Shown here: positions 24,079 to 32,188 of the stretch, piece by piece
Position numbering within the stretch: the first letter of the stretch is position 1
Layout of the letters: every line of letters starts with the position of its first letter
Assembly (NCBI GenBank): GCA_002404095.1
Contig: DHJA01000216.1
Location: 46,847 to 81,480, forward strand
Length of the DNA: 34,634 nt
Reading direction: 5' to 3'
Source: Planctomycetaceae bacterium UBA4732
Lineage (GTDB): Bacteria > Planctomycetota > Planctomycetia > Gemmatales > Gemmataceae
The notes under the pieces: model-generated
The model's database searches: none
What the model was told of the DNA's origin: nothing
The model's input: the letters and a program-made list of their open reading frames with translations, nothing else
Translations under genes and position numbers: made by a program

Positions 24079-24537
24079 ATGCCAGCCGCAGTCTACGAAT
24101 GTATGTTTCTGCTGGACACGAACAAAGTCTCCAACGACGTGCCGGCCGCGGTGCAAAAGCTCCACGCCATGTTGGAGAAGAACGGCTCCGAGATCCTGGC
24201 CAGCCGGCCGTGGGATGAGCGCCGCTTGGCCTACCCCATCAAGAACCATAAAAAGGGTCTGTATTATCTGACGTACTTCCGCACGGAAGGCAAAAACGTC
24301 GTCGGCATCGAGCGCGATTGCGCACTCAACGAAGCGATCATCCGCATGTTGGTGATCCACGTCGATGAGAAGTTGGTGGAAGCGATGCTGGCGATGGCGC
24401 GCGACGAACATGCGGTGGCGCTGATAACAGTAAACGAGCCGCCGCCGGATGATGACATGATGCGCGGCGGCGGCGATGATCGCGGAGACCGTGGGGCGCG
24501 CGGTCGGCGCCCCATGGCGGAAATGAAAGAGGACTAA
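24079..24537 (+). CDS. rpsF: Ribosomal protein S6
   Basis: This 152-residue protein has the S6 ferredoxin-like fold pattern: VYECMFLLDTNKV, then RRLAYPIKNHKKGLYYL and ALNEAIIRMLVIHVDE. The C-terminus is a long charged, Gly/Arg/Asp-rich tail beyond the usual ~100 residues. It starts 15 bases after pth. Its stop codon TAA at 24535-24537 is the first triplet of a 35-bp inverted repeat, which probably ends the transcript. Confidence 0.93.
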   Translation: MPAAVYECMFLLDTNKVSNDVPAAVQKLHAMLEKNGSEILASRPWDERRLAYPIKNHKKGLYYLTYFRTEGKNVVGIERDCALNEAIIRMLVIHVDEKLVEAMLAMARDEHAVALITVNEPPPDDDMMRGGGDDRGDRGARGRRPMAEMKED

Positions 24538-24611
24538 GACCGTTTAGCCGCGACCCGAAGGGAAGCGCGGGGAAGACGCGCTTCCCTTTGGGTCGCGGCT
24601 AAACGGTCTTA
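24535..24611. repeat. Inverted repeat, 35-bp stem with one mismatch, likely bidirectional terminator
   Basis: Bases 24535-24569 (begins TAAGACCGTTTAGCCGCGAC) pair with 24577-24611 with a single mismatch across a seven-base loop. The left arm starts with the rpsF stop codon. The same sequence occurs as a single arm at 16637-16665. Confidence 0.85.
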
Positions 24612-24638
24612 GTCGAGTGCGGCGCTTGCCTACCGACC

Positions 24639-24667
24639 TTGCGGAGCGTGGAAGACGGATGTATAGT
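24639..24667 (+). promoter_or_regulatory. Sigma70-type promoter of ssb-rplI-dnaB
   Basis: TTGCGG (24639-24644) and TATAGT (24662-24667) are 17 bases apart, giving a start near 24674 and a leader of about 72 bases. It lies directly after the long inverted repeat, so ssb-rplI-dnaB is probably transcribed separately from rplY-pth-rpsF. Confidence 0.6.
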
Positions 24668-24745
24668 ATGTGGCGTTTCCCGGACCTTTGTCGGTTCGGG
24701 GCATTAACGCATCCGCCTTAACCATCCGTGTTGGAGTCCGCCCTT

Positions 24746-25276
24746 ATGGCAAACTTGAACAAGGTCCTGCTGATCGGTCGGCTGACGCGCGACCCCGAAA
24801 TGACGAGCTTGGCCAACGGTGGCCGTGTCGCTAATTTCGGTTTCGCTGTCAACAACCGCAAGAAGAATCAATCGACGGGGCAGTGGGAGGAAGAGCCGGT
24901 CTTCCTCGAAGTGGCGGCGTTCAACCGCGATACGGGCCGCAAGCTGGCCGATCTGGTGGAGCAGTACCTCAAGAAGGGACATCAGGCGTACCTCGAGTGC
25001 AGCTTGAAGATGGACTCGTGGGTGGACAAGGACAGTGGGCAGAAGCGCACCAAGCTGAAGCTGGTGCTGAACGAACTCCAATTCCTCGAACCGCGGACCG
25101 ACGGCGGCAACGCCGAGGGTGGCCCGCGCGCGGCGCGCGGCGCGGCCGCTCCGGTGCGTCGGCCCGAGGGCAACGTCCCCCGGAACAACGGCGCCTCCGA
25201 TGGCTACGAAGAAGAACCGGAAGCAATGGAACCGCCGCCGGGACGCGGCGGCCAGGAAGACGACATCCCGTTCTAA
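24746..25276 (+). CDS. ssb: Single-stranded DNA-binding protein
   Basis: This 176-residue protein has the SSB OB fold at residues 1-110 (NKVLLIGRLTRDPEMTSLAN, VANFGFAVNNR, FLEVAAFNRDTGRKLADLV) followed by a Gly/Arg/Pro-rich linker and the acidic tip DDIPF, which binds partner proteins. It protects single-stranded DNA in replication and repair. The ATG at 24746 fits the conserved N-terminus. The linker codes for repeated Ala/Arg/Gly residues, and rplI follows after 30 bases. Confidence 0.95.
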   Translation: MANLNKVLLIGRLTRDPEMTSLANGGRVANFGFAVNNRKKNQSTGQWEEEPVFLEVAAFNRDTGRKLADLVEQYLKKGHQAYLECSLKMDSWVDKDSGQKRTKLKLVLNELQFLEPRTDGGNAEGGPRAARGAAAPVRRPEGNVPRNNGASDGYEEEPEAMEPPPGRGGQEDDIPF

Positions 25277-25306
25277 GGGACGGGAGCAACCGCGAGGCGA
25301 CAGGTC

Positions 25307-25846
25307 ATGGCAACTGCGGAAAAGCGGAAGAAGAAGCGCAACCAGGTGCTCAAGGGGCCGCACGGCGGCATGCAGCTGGTGCTGACGGAAAACGTGGCCA
25401 ACCTCGGCAAACAAGGCGACGTGGTCGAGGTACGCGCCGGCTACGGGCGCAACTACCTTGTGCCGCGCGGCCTCGCCGCCCAGCCGACGCCTCACAATCT
25501 CCGCTTGCTAGAGCGTTTCAAGATTCGCGTCACGCAGGCCCGCGCGGCGCGCGTCGCCGATCTAAAAGCCTTGGCCGAGCAGATTCAGAAGATGGCTGGC
25601 ATCACCATTGAGGTCAACGCCAACGAAGAAGGGCATCTCTACGGCTCCGTCGGCGCCGCCGAAGTGTCGAAGGGTTTGAAAGCCAAGGGTTTGCTCATTG
25701 AGCCGGAAATGGTGCATCTGGAAGGCCCAATCAAGGAAACGGGCCTGTACGCCGTCAAGCTGCAGCTCGGGTCCGACACAGACGAAGCCAATCGCATTGA
25801 GGCCGAAGTCAAGGTTGCAGTCATCAGGGCGCAGGAAAAGAAGTAG
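25307..25846 (+). CDS. rplI: Ribosomal protein L9
   Basis: This 179-residue protein has the L9 N-terminal domain signature (QLVLTENVANLGKQGD and GDVVEVRAGYGRNYLVPRG), a long connecting helix and a C-terminal domain (GHLYGSVGAAEVSKGL). It binds 23S rRNA at the base of the L1 stalk. It carries an extra basic leader of about 20 residues (MATAEKRKKKRNQVLKGPHG) before the conserved start, presumably real because GAGG precedes its ATG. rpsR, which often lies between ssb and rplI, is not present. Confidence 0.93.
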   Translation: MATAEKRKKKRNQVLKGPHGGMQLVLTENVANLGKQGDVVEVRAGYGRNYLVPRGLAAQPTPHNLRLLERFKIRVTQARAARVADLKALAEQIQKMAGITIEVNANEEGHLYGSVGAAEVSKGLKAKGLLIEPEMVHLEGPIKETGLYAVKLQLGSDTDEANRIEAEVKVAVIRAQEKK

Positions 25847-25861
25847 TGCCGCCTTAGACAA

Positions 25862-25882
25862 GCGACTCGCGGAGCGAGTCGC
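25862..25882. repeat. Perfect 9-bp hairpin between rplI and dnaB
   Basis: GCGACTCGC (25862-25870) pairs exactly with GCGAGTCGC (25874-25882) across GGA. It ends just before the dnaB ribosome binding site GGGAGG. Without a T-tract it may only attenuate. Confidence 0.65.
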
Positions 25883-25905
25883 CCACTCTACAGGGAGGTC
25901 AGGCC

Positions 25906-27261
25906 ATGCCGCCTGAGACTGACGGGACGGAACGTCTGCCGCCGCAGAGTCGGGAGGCCGAGCGTTCCGTCCTCGGCAGCATGTTGCGCGACAACAGCGT
26001 CATCAGCGTTGTTGTGCAGCTGCTGCGCCAGGAAAACTTCTACTCCGACGCCAATCAAAAAATCTACAAGGCGATCAGCGACCTAAATGATAAGGGCGGC
26101 CAGCCCGTCGATGTGGTGCTGTTGGCCGAGGAACTAAAGCAACGCGGACAAATCGAAGATATCGGCGGCTACTCCTATCTGGCCGAGCTTTGGGACGCCG
26201 CTCCGACCGCCGCCAACGCCGAATATTACGCAAAGATCGTCCGCGATCGCGCGGTTGTCCGTAATCTCATCCACGCCAGCACCGAAATCCTCCGCGACGC
26301 CTATGACCAGGCGCAACCGGCCGACGAACTCGTCGAGCAGGCCGAGCGCAAGATCCTCGACGTGGCCCAGATGGGCGTCACCGGCCAGACGTTCACTCTG
26401 GAACAAGCGCTGGCCGAAGCCTACGACCGCATCGACACACGCAACACCGGCGAGCAGATGTCGATCAGCGGCCTTTCGACCGGCTACACCGACCTCAACG
26501 AAATCACGGCGGGTTTGCAAAACTCCGAGTTGATTATCGTCGCGGCGCGGCCGTCGGTTGGAAAAACCTCATTTGCACTCAACATTGCCCGTAATATCAT
26601 CGTTGACGAAGGCCAGGCCGTCTTCTTCGTCAGCCTGGAGCAGTCGCGGATCGAGTTGGCTGAGCGGTTGCTCTGTTGCCAAGCTCGCGTGGACAGCCAC
26701 AAACTGCGCAAGGGCAGTCTCAATTCCGACGACATGGAGAAGTTGATCGAAGCCGGCGGCGTGCTGCGCAACACCAAGCTGTTCATTGACGATACGCCTG
26801 GGCAGGGCATGTTGCGCATCGCCGCCAACGCCCGGCGCCTGAAACTGCGTCATCACTTGAAGCTGGTCGTGATCGATTATCTTCAGCTCATCGACCCGGA
26901 CAATCGCCGCGATCCACGTCAGGAGCAGGTCGCGCAAATTAGCCGGAGACTAAAATTCCTGGCGCGCGAACTGGCCATTCCGGTCATGGCATTGGCGCAG
27001 GTGAATCGACAGTCCGAGGACCGGCAGGATCATCGGCCGCGATTGGCGGATTTACGCGAAAGCGGATCGATTGAGCAAGACGCCGACACCGTGATGCTCT
27101 TACATCGCCCCGACCGCTACGAGCCGGGCCAGAACGAGGGGGCCGTCGAGGTCATCATCGGCAAGCAACGCAACGGCCCGACCGGCGAGATAACCCTGGC
27201 GTACATCAAGCAATACATGCGCTTCGAGAATTTGGCCGTTGGTACGCCATTTGAGAGTTGA
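25906..27261 (+). CDS. dnaB: Replicative DNA helicase DnaB
   Basis: This 451-residue protein is the replicative helicase that unwinds DNA at the fork. The N-terminal domain has PQSREAERSVLGSML. The RecA-like domain has Walker A ARPSVGKTSFALNIA (Lys220, Thr221) and Walker B LVVIDYLQLI (Asp324), followed by RQEQVAQISRRLKFLAREL, ALAQVNRQ and ADLRESGSIEQDADTVMLLH. No intein interrupts these motifs. The ATG follows GGGAGG. Length and layout are standard. Confidence 0.96.
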   Translation: MPPETDGTERLPPQSREAERSVLGSMLRDNSVISVVVQLLRQENFYSDANQKIYKAISDLNDKGGQPVDVVLLAEELKQRGQIEDIGGYSYLAELWDAAPTAANAEYYAKIVRDRAVVRNLIHASTEILRDAYDQAQPADELVEQAERKILDVAQMGVTGQTFTLEQALAEAYDRIDTRNTGEQMSISGLSTGYTDLNEITAGLQNSELIIVAARPSVGKTSFALNIARNIIVDEGQAVFFVSLEQSRIELAERLLCCQARVDSHKLRKGSLNSDDMEKLIEAGGVLRNTKLFIDDTPGQGMLRIAANARRLKLRHHLKLVVIDYLQLIDPDNRRDPRQEQVAQISRRLKFLARELAIPVMALAQVNRQSEDRQDHRPRLADLRESGSIEQDADTVMLLHRPDRYEPGQNEGAVEVIIGKQRNGPTGEITLAYIKQYMRFENLAVGTPFES

Positions 27262-27284
27262 GCAACCGAAAGGGAGGACAACCA

Positions 27285-27365
27285 AGGCGAGCGGTGGACT
27301 TTACGCCCACCGTCCAAGTGGCCCACCCGCCGGGACAAGCCCGGCGGCTCGCCTCTGAGGTTTTT
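27285..27365 (+). terminator. Branched structure with T5 tract after dnaB
   Basis: AGGCGAGC (27285-27292) pairs with GCTCGCCT (27346-27353) and encloses two hairpins: CGGTGG/CCACCG (27292-27297 with 27307-27312) and CCGCCGGG/CCCGGCGG (27327-27334 with 27340-27347). The two stems share one or two bases, so the exact pairing may shift. Five T follow at 27361-27365. It probably ends dnaB transcription. Confidence 0.5.
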
Positions 27366-27416
27366 CTGAAACCAAAGCGTCGTTCCATTCGTCGAAGGAA
27401 TGCCTCGACTGTCGAA

Positions 27417-27446
27417 TTGACAGCCCTGCCGCCCGCAGGTTATACT
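27417..27446 (+). promoter_or_regulatory. Near-consensus sigma70 promoter of the kinase gene
   Basis: A perfect TTGACA (27417-27422) and TATACT (27441-27446) are separated by 18 bases. Transcription would begin near 27453. Confidence 0.7.
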
Positions 27447-27600
27447 CTTTTGAACGAATCGCAATTTGCGTTCCTTCCCCAATCGTCATCTCTTGGCGGA
27501 AGGAGCGAGACGCGTCAGCATCAGTGCCGATGCAGGGAGTGCGAAGGCAGGGCGCCGAGCATCACCAAGAGGGGAGCGGGTTCGCACCCGCGCGGATGCT

Positions 27601-30600
27601 ATGTCCGACACGCATCATCCCGCCTCGCCCGGCGGCGAACCGAACTTCGGCGATTCCACGACCGACGCTCCGGCGTCCGTGGAAGCCGGCGATCTCGTTG
27701 CGCTCAACGGTCAAATCGAATCCACCGACGATACGCCCACCATCATCTCCCGGAACGGCCCCCGTTCCGGCCAGGAAGATCCCACGGCCGGCCTACGCGG
27801 CCGGCGGCTGGCCCACTTCGAGCTGATCGAACCCATCGGCGTCGGCGGCATGGCGGCCGTCATCCGCGCCCGCGATATGCAACTCGACCGGCTGGTCGCC
27901 CTCAAAATCCTGCCGCCGGACATGGCCGCCGACCCGGAAAACGTCCGCCGCTTTCACCAGGAAGCACGCAGCGCCGCCCGGCTCGACCATGAAAACGTCG
28001 CGCGCGTATTTTTCTGCGGCGAAGACCAACGGCTCCACTTCATCGCCTTCGAGTTCGTCGAGGGCGACAACCTGCGCACCATCATGGAGCGTCGCGGCCG
28101 CCTACCGGTCGCCGAGGCGTTGCATTACGGCCTTCAGGTGGCCGCCGGCGTGGCCCACGCCGCCGAGCGCGGCGTCGTCCACCGCGACATCAAGCCGTCC
28201 AACATCATCATCACGCCGACCGGCCGGGCCAAGCTCGTGGACATGGGCCTCGCCCGCAGCCTCGAACGCCAGGACGACAAAGGCTTGACGCAATCGGGCA
28301 TGACGCTCGGCACCTTCGATTACATTTCGCCCGAACAAGCCCTTGAACCGCGCGAAGCCGATGTGCGCAGCGACATCTATTCGCTCGGCTGTACGCTGTA
28401 TCACGTGCTTACCGGCCAGCCGCCCGTGCCGGAGGGAACCGCCGCCAAGAAACTGCATCACCATCACCACGTCAAGCCGCGCGACCCGCGCGAGATGGTC
28501 CCTGGCTTGCCCGACGAAGTGGCCGTCATCCTCGACCGCATGATGGCCAAGAAGCCGCAAGACCGCTACCAGTCGCCTGAACAGCTGGTGCATCACCTAC
28601 TGATGGCGGCGCGCAAACTTGGGGCGCCGGCCAATGTGCCCGAAGGCATGTTGAGCGTCGAGGCCGCCCTGCCGCCGCCGCCCGGCGGCCGGCCGCTGTT
28701 GTTGACAGGGGTTGCGGCCGCGCTTGTCGTCGCGCTGATCGTACTGCTGGAGGTGTTCAGCCGGACCCCTGCCGCGACGCCGGGCGCGGGGTCGGCATTG
28801 GCGAACCAGAACGCGATCAAAAGCAATCCCGCCAAACCGTTGGACGGGCCGCCTTTGGCGCTAGGGCCGGTCAAGGACAAGCCGCCGGTCGATGGAGTCA
28901 AAGACCCGCCCGCGTTGCCGTCGGCCGTACTCGTCACCCGCTTTGACGATGGAGACGGGAAAAGCCTTCTGGAGTGGCTAAAGACCGCCGACAAGGACGC
29001 TCCTAAAGAGATCACTCTTATCCGGGACGTTTCGCTGCCCGACGACGTGGAGACGGGCCTTTTCCTCTCCGGTTCGATGGTGACGATACAGGCGAAAGAC
29101 CCCAACTACCGGCCCACCATCCGCTTCACCCATAACAGCCGCCCCCAAGGGCCGAACTCCTGGACGGCCGTGAGCATCGACAGCCCGGACGTCACCGTTC
29201 GGGGGGTGCGCATCATCGTAGACGGACGTTCGGCCGACGTGCGCATGGTGGGCTTACGCCTGAACGCGCCGGCGTCGGGCGGCTCGTTCAAGGTGGATAA
29301 TTGCGAGTTTATTCAGGCCCGATCCGGTCACGGGAAAAAGCGACTTGCGTCGCTCGAAGCCGTGGGCGGCGATGCGGCTCCCGGCGATCTGACCCTGACG
29401 GGGTGTCGATTCCTGAGTTTCGAGGGGCTTGACGGCGACACACTGACGAACAAAGAATTCGCTGGCGACGATGCCGTGGTGCGCGACGGCCGGGTGAAGA
29501 TCAACGCGACCGATTGCGCGTTCGGCCCCCACGCCGCCATGTTCCGCCTTCAAGGCGGCAGGGACGCCGCCCCGCCGCTGTCGGTCGAACACTGCTCCGT
29601 GCTGATGGCCGTCCCCTCCCCATCCGCCGTGTTTGACGTCCTCACCGGCGCCGCGGTCAAGCTGGACATTCGCGCCTGTCTGTTTTCCCGGCCGGACGCG
29701 GAATCCTCCGCCGCCGCAGGGATGGGTCAGGCCGTCGTGATCCGACAGGCCGACTCGGAGGGCGTCGTTTGCCAGGATCGCGACAACCGCTACCAAGGTT
29801 TCGACGGCTACTGGGCCGGCGGCGGTTCCGACCAGAACGGCTGGGAGGAATTCCAGAAGCGAGCCAATGGAACCAAGTCCGCCGTCCTCACCGTCTCGCC
29901 TTGGAAGAACGACCCGCTTGAGCCGCTGCGAAAATACAGCTACAAAGAAGATCGCGAAGACTACTTCGCGGCTGCCTTCCAGGTCAACGAACAGATGCTC
30001 GACCTCCGCGTCTCCGCGTCCACGCCGGTCGGCCTGCTCAGCCTTGGCGGCGTCAACTATGGGGAGCTCATGGCGCAAGCCGACCGGCAGACGACAAAGG
30101 CGCAGGCTAAGCGGCGCATCGTCGATCCGACGCAGACAAGTAAGATCGACAAACGCTTGTATAAAACCTTGGAGGAGGCGCTGTTTGCCTACGAAGCCGG
30201 CGACGAGATCGTCCTTCGCTGGGACGACGTTCAGTCGATGCAGCCCATCCGCCTTGACAAGCAGAAGTTGCAGGACGTGACCATCCGCCCGGACGTGGGG
30301 CGCCATCCGGTGCTGCGACTGGCGGCTGGGGAGGATCGCGACTCGGAGCCGGCCCTATTCCATGTCTACGACGGCAGCCTGAAGCTGGAAGGGCTGGGAT
30401 TTATTTTGCAACCCGATAAAGGCTTCCGCCGGCAGTCGGTGATCGATCTGGCCGGCCAGGGGCAGTGTTCTCTGAAGAACTGCCTCGTCACGTTGGACCG
30501 CTCCGACTTGCTGCCGCTGACCGCGACCCAGCTTGCCGTGGCGTCGCTTTCCGACTCCGGCAAGAGTATGATGCAGCCGACGCGGCCGGCCGACCAATCG

Positions 30601-31278
30601 CCGCAGCTGAACCTCGACGGCTGTTTCGTTCGCGGCGACGGCGATTTGATCGACTGCCAGACAAGCCGGCCGCTCGACCTGAAAGCGAACAACATGTTGG
30701 TCGCTTTGAAAGGCTCGTTCCTGAACGTCGAAGTCGGATCGGACGCGCCGCCGGCCTCGCCAGCCGGCCAGATGACGCTCACCCTGACGCGGGTTACGAC
30801 GTACCTAACAGGCAATCTCATTCACCTGCGCGCCGGTAAGGACTACCATACGCTGGCGGCCATTCGTTGCGCCCCGACGGACTGCTTGTTCGTGGCCGCA
30901 GCCAAGGAACCGCAATCCTTGATCCACCTCGACGACTCCGACTTCCCCGACAAGGAAGCGGTCCACGACAAGCTGATCCTCTGGGGCGCGGAAGGCGGCC
31001 GCACCGTCTACGGCAATTACGTTACGATGCTCGACCAGACGCCGCCCAGCGAAGGGATGCCCCTGACCCTTGGTTCGGAAAGATGGGAGTCGATATGGGG
31101 CAAGGACACCGGAAAGCTGGTAAAACCGTTCCGATTCGGCCCTGGCTTGCCCCCGGCCCCTGATGCGCCATTCACAGCGGCCATGCCGCTTCAATTCCGG
31201 CCCTTGGACGCGCTCGAATCCGGGGCCGACGTGAGCCGTCTGGAACAAACGCTTTTACCGGCCGGGTCGCCGAAATGA
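27601..31278 (+). CDS. Membrane Ser/Thr protein kinase with large beta-helix-like outer region
   Basis: This 1225-residue protein has a PknB-type kinase domain at about residues 74-345: glycine loop GVGGMA (from Gly80), ATP-binding Lys102 in VALKIL, catalytic HRDIKPSN (Asp196), metal-binding Asp214 in VDMGLA (DMG instead of DFG) and TFDYISPEQA. A natural run of five His lies at 286-290. A membrane helix (LLLTGVAAALVVALIVLLEV, near residue 370) leads to ~850 outer residues with repeated short beta strands (VTVRGVRIIVDGRS, LTLTGCRFLSFEG, LSVEHCSVLMAV), resembling a right-handed beta-helix sensor. Such kinases are numerous in planctomycetes; the ligand is unknown. The ATG at 27601 lies 24 bases after GAGGGGAG. 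The stop overlaps the SDR start. Confidence 0.87.
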   Translation: MSDTHHPASPGGEPNFGDSTTDAPASVEAGDLVALNGQIESTDDTPTIISRNGPRSGQEDPTAGLRGRRLAHFELIEPIGVGGMAAVIRARDMQLDRLVALKILPPDMAADPENVRRFHQEARSAARLDHENVARVFFCGEDQRLHFIAFEFVEGDNLRTIMERRGRLPVAEALHYGLQVAAGVAHAAERGVVHRDIKPSNIIITPTGRAKLVDMGLARSLERQDDKGLTQSGMTLGTFDYISPEQALEPREADVRSDIYSLGCTLYHVLTGQPPVPEGTAAKKLHHHHHVKPRDPREMVPGLPDEVAVILDRMMAKKPQDRYQSPEQLVHHLLMAARKLGAPANVPEGMLSVEAALPPPPGGRPLLLTGVAAALVVALIVLLEVFSRTPAATPGAGSALANQNAIKSNPAKPLDGPPLALGPVKDKPPVDGVKDPPALPSAVLVTRFDDGDGKSLLEWLKTADKDAPKEITLIRDVSLPDDVETGLFLSGSMVTIQAKDPNYRPTIRFTHNSRPQGPNSWTAVSIDSPDVTVRGVRIIVDGRSADVRMVGLRLNAPASGGSFKVDNCEFIQARSGHGKKRLASLEAVGGDAAPGDLTLTGCRFLSFEGLDGDTLTNKEFAGDDAVVRDGRVKINATDCAFGPHAAMFRLQGGRDAAPPLSVEHCSVLMAVPSPSAVFDVLTGAAVKLDIRACLFSRPDAESSAAAGMGQAVVIRQADSEGVVCQDRDNRYQGFDGYWAGGGSDQNGWEEFQKRANGTKSAVLTVSPWKNDPLEPLRKYSYKEDREDYFAAAFQVNEQMLDLRVSASTPVGLLSLGGVNYGELMAQADRQTTKAQAKRRIVDPTQTSKIDKRLYKTLEEALFAYEAGDEIVLRWDDVQSMQPIRLDKQKLQDVTIRPDVGRHPVLRLAAGEDRDSEPALFHVYDGSLKLEGLGFILQPDKGFRRQSVIDLAGQGQCSLKNCLVTLDRSDLLPLTATQLAVASLSDSGKSMMQPTRPADQSPQLNLDGCFVRGDGDLIDCQTSRPLDLKANNMLVALKGSFLNVEVGSDAPPASPAGQMTLTLTRVTTYLTGNLIHLRAGKDYHTLAAIRCAPTDCLFVAAAKEPQSLIHLDDSDFPDKEAVHDKLILWGAEGGRTVYGNYVTMLDQTPPSEGMPLTLGSERWESIWGKDTGKLVKPFRFGPGLPPAPDAPFTAAMPLQFRPLDALESGADVSRLEQTLLPAGSPK

Positions 31279-32072
31279 CCAGTGCGCCACGCGGTCTTGT
31301 CGTCGTCACTGGAGCGTCCGGCGGCATTGGTTACGAGTTGTGCAAACTTTTCGCTCGCGACGGCTACCCACTCCTACTGACGGCCCGTAACGGCGCCAAG
31401 CTCACATCATTCGCCAAAGAGCTGACTGCGGCGCATGGCGTTGCCGTTGCCACATGCCCGCTGGACCTCGCGGCGCCGGACGCTCCCGACCAATTGTTCG
31501 AGGCCGCGCGACGCCAGGATCGGCCGGTGGACGTGCTGGTCAACAACGCAGGCTTCGGCGGCTACGGCCCGTTCGCCGACGCCGACCTGGCGGCGACGCT
31601 CCAGATGTTGCAGGTGAACATCGTCGCCCTGACGCAGCTTACGCGACTATTTCTACCCGGTATGGTTCAGCGGAATGAAGGCCGGATCATGAACGTGGCG
31701 TCCACGGCCGCGTTTGAGCCGGGGCCGCTCATGGCCGTCTACTTCGCGTCCAAGGCTTACGTCCTACACTTCTCCGAGGCGCTCGATGAGGAACTGCGTT
31801 TCACGAAAGTGCGCATTACGGCCTTCTGTCCGGGGCCGACGGCGACGGGTTTCGAGGCACGGGCGGGTCTTGGCGAATCTAAACTGTTCACGGGGCGCAA
31901 CGTCATGAACGTCGGCGTCGTCGCGGAAGCCGGCTACCGCGGCCTGATGCGCGGCCGGCGCATCGTTGTTCCCGGTTTGCTGAACAAGTTGTTTACCTCG
32001 TCGGTGCGATTTCTTCCGCGCCGGCTTGTCACGGCGGTCGTCGGCTGGATGCAGGGTCGTCGGCAATCTTAA
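31275..32072 (+). CDS. Short-chain dehydrogenase/reductase
   Basis: This 265-residue protein is a classical SDR: cofactor motif TGASGGIG (12-19), NNAG, and catalytic Ser143, Tyr156 and Lys160 in the YFASK segment. ARNGAKL after the second strand suggests an NADP(H) preference. Long C-terminal residues (LLNKLFTSSVRFLPRRLVTA) are basic and hydrophobic and could bind a membrane surface, as in DltE/SadH-type SDRs. The substrate is unknown. The ATG overlaps the kinase stop (ATGA), so translation is probably coupled. Confidence 0.85.
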   Translation: MTSAPRGLVVVTGASGGIGYELCKLFARDGYPLLLTARNGAKLTSFAKELTAAHGVAVATCPLDLAAPDAPDQLFEAARRQDRPVDVLVNNAGFGGYGPFADADLAATLQMLQVNIVALTQLTRLFLPGMVQRNEGRIMNVASTAAFEPGPLMAVYFASKAYVLHFSEALDEELRFTKVRITAFCPGPTATGFEARAGLGESKLFTGRNVMNVGVVAEAGYRGLMRGRRIVVPGLLNKLFTSSVRFLPRRLVTAVVGWMQGRRQS

Positions 32073-32144
32073 TTGGCGTATTAGGGATAACAAAGGTTGG
32101 ACAAGTCCGTGAAACCATTCTTGCAACGCACCGGGATCAGCTCT

Positions 32145-32175
32145 CCTCGTTCCCACGCAGAGCGTGGGAACGAGG
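32145..32175. repeat. Inverted repeat with 14-bp perfect stem
   Basis: CCTCGTTCCCACGC (32145-32158) pairs exactly with GCGTGGGAACGAGG (32162-32175) across a three-base loop. The sequence is of the CGTTCCCACGC type widely dispersed in bacterial genomes. Its right arm supplies the GAGGG upstream of the amidohydrolase start. Confidence 0.85.
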
Positions 32176-32188
32176 GAAACTACTCGCC

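Larger units (their letters stand above)
27262..27600. other. Intergenic region: structured terminator, promoter and leader of the kinase gene
   Basis: This gap holds the structured repeat at 27285-27365, the promoter at 27417-27446 and a leader of about 148 bases in front of the kinase start codon. The frame of the kinase is open back to a TTG at 27466, which is too close to the predicted transcription start to be the likely start. Confidence 0.6.

Noticed and set aside
23053..24411. 452-residue open frame on the minus strand
   Set aside because: It lies antisense to rplY, pth and rpsF, which are unmistakable, and has the low-complexity His/Arg/Ala composition of a shadow frame in GC-rich DNA.
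27286..27352. tRNA-like 7-bp closing stem of about 67 bases
   Set aside because: There is no T-loop GTTCGA-type sequence and no plausible anticodon arm or D arm, so it is not a tRNA.
28456..28470. Five consecutive His codons, like an affinity tag
   Set aside because: It lies inside the natural kinase domain in continuous frame, with mixed CAT/CAC codons, so it is not a cloning artefact.
29254..30306. 350-residue open frame on the minus strand
   Set aside because: It is antisense to the outer region of the kinase and has no ribosome binding site or family resemblance.
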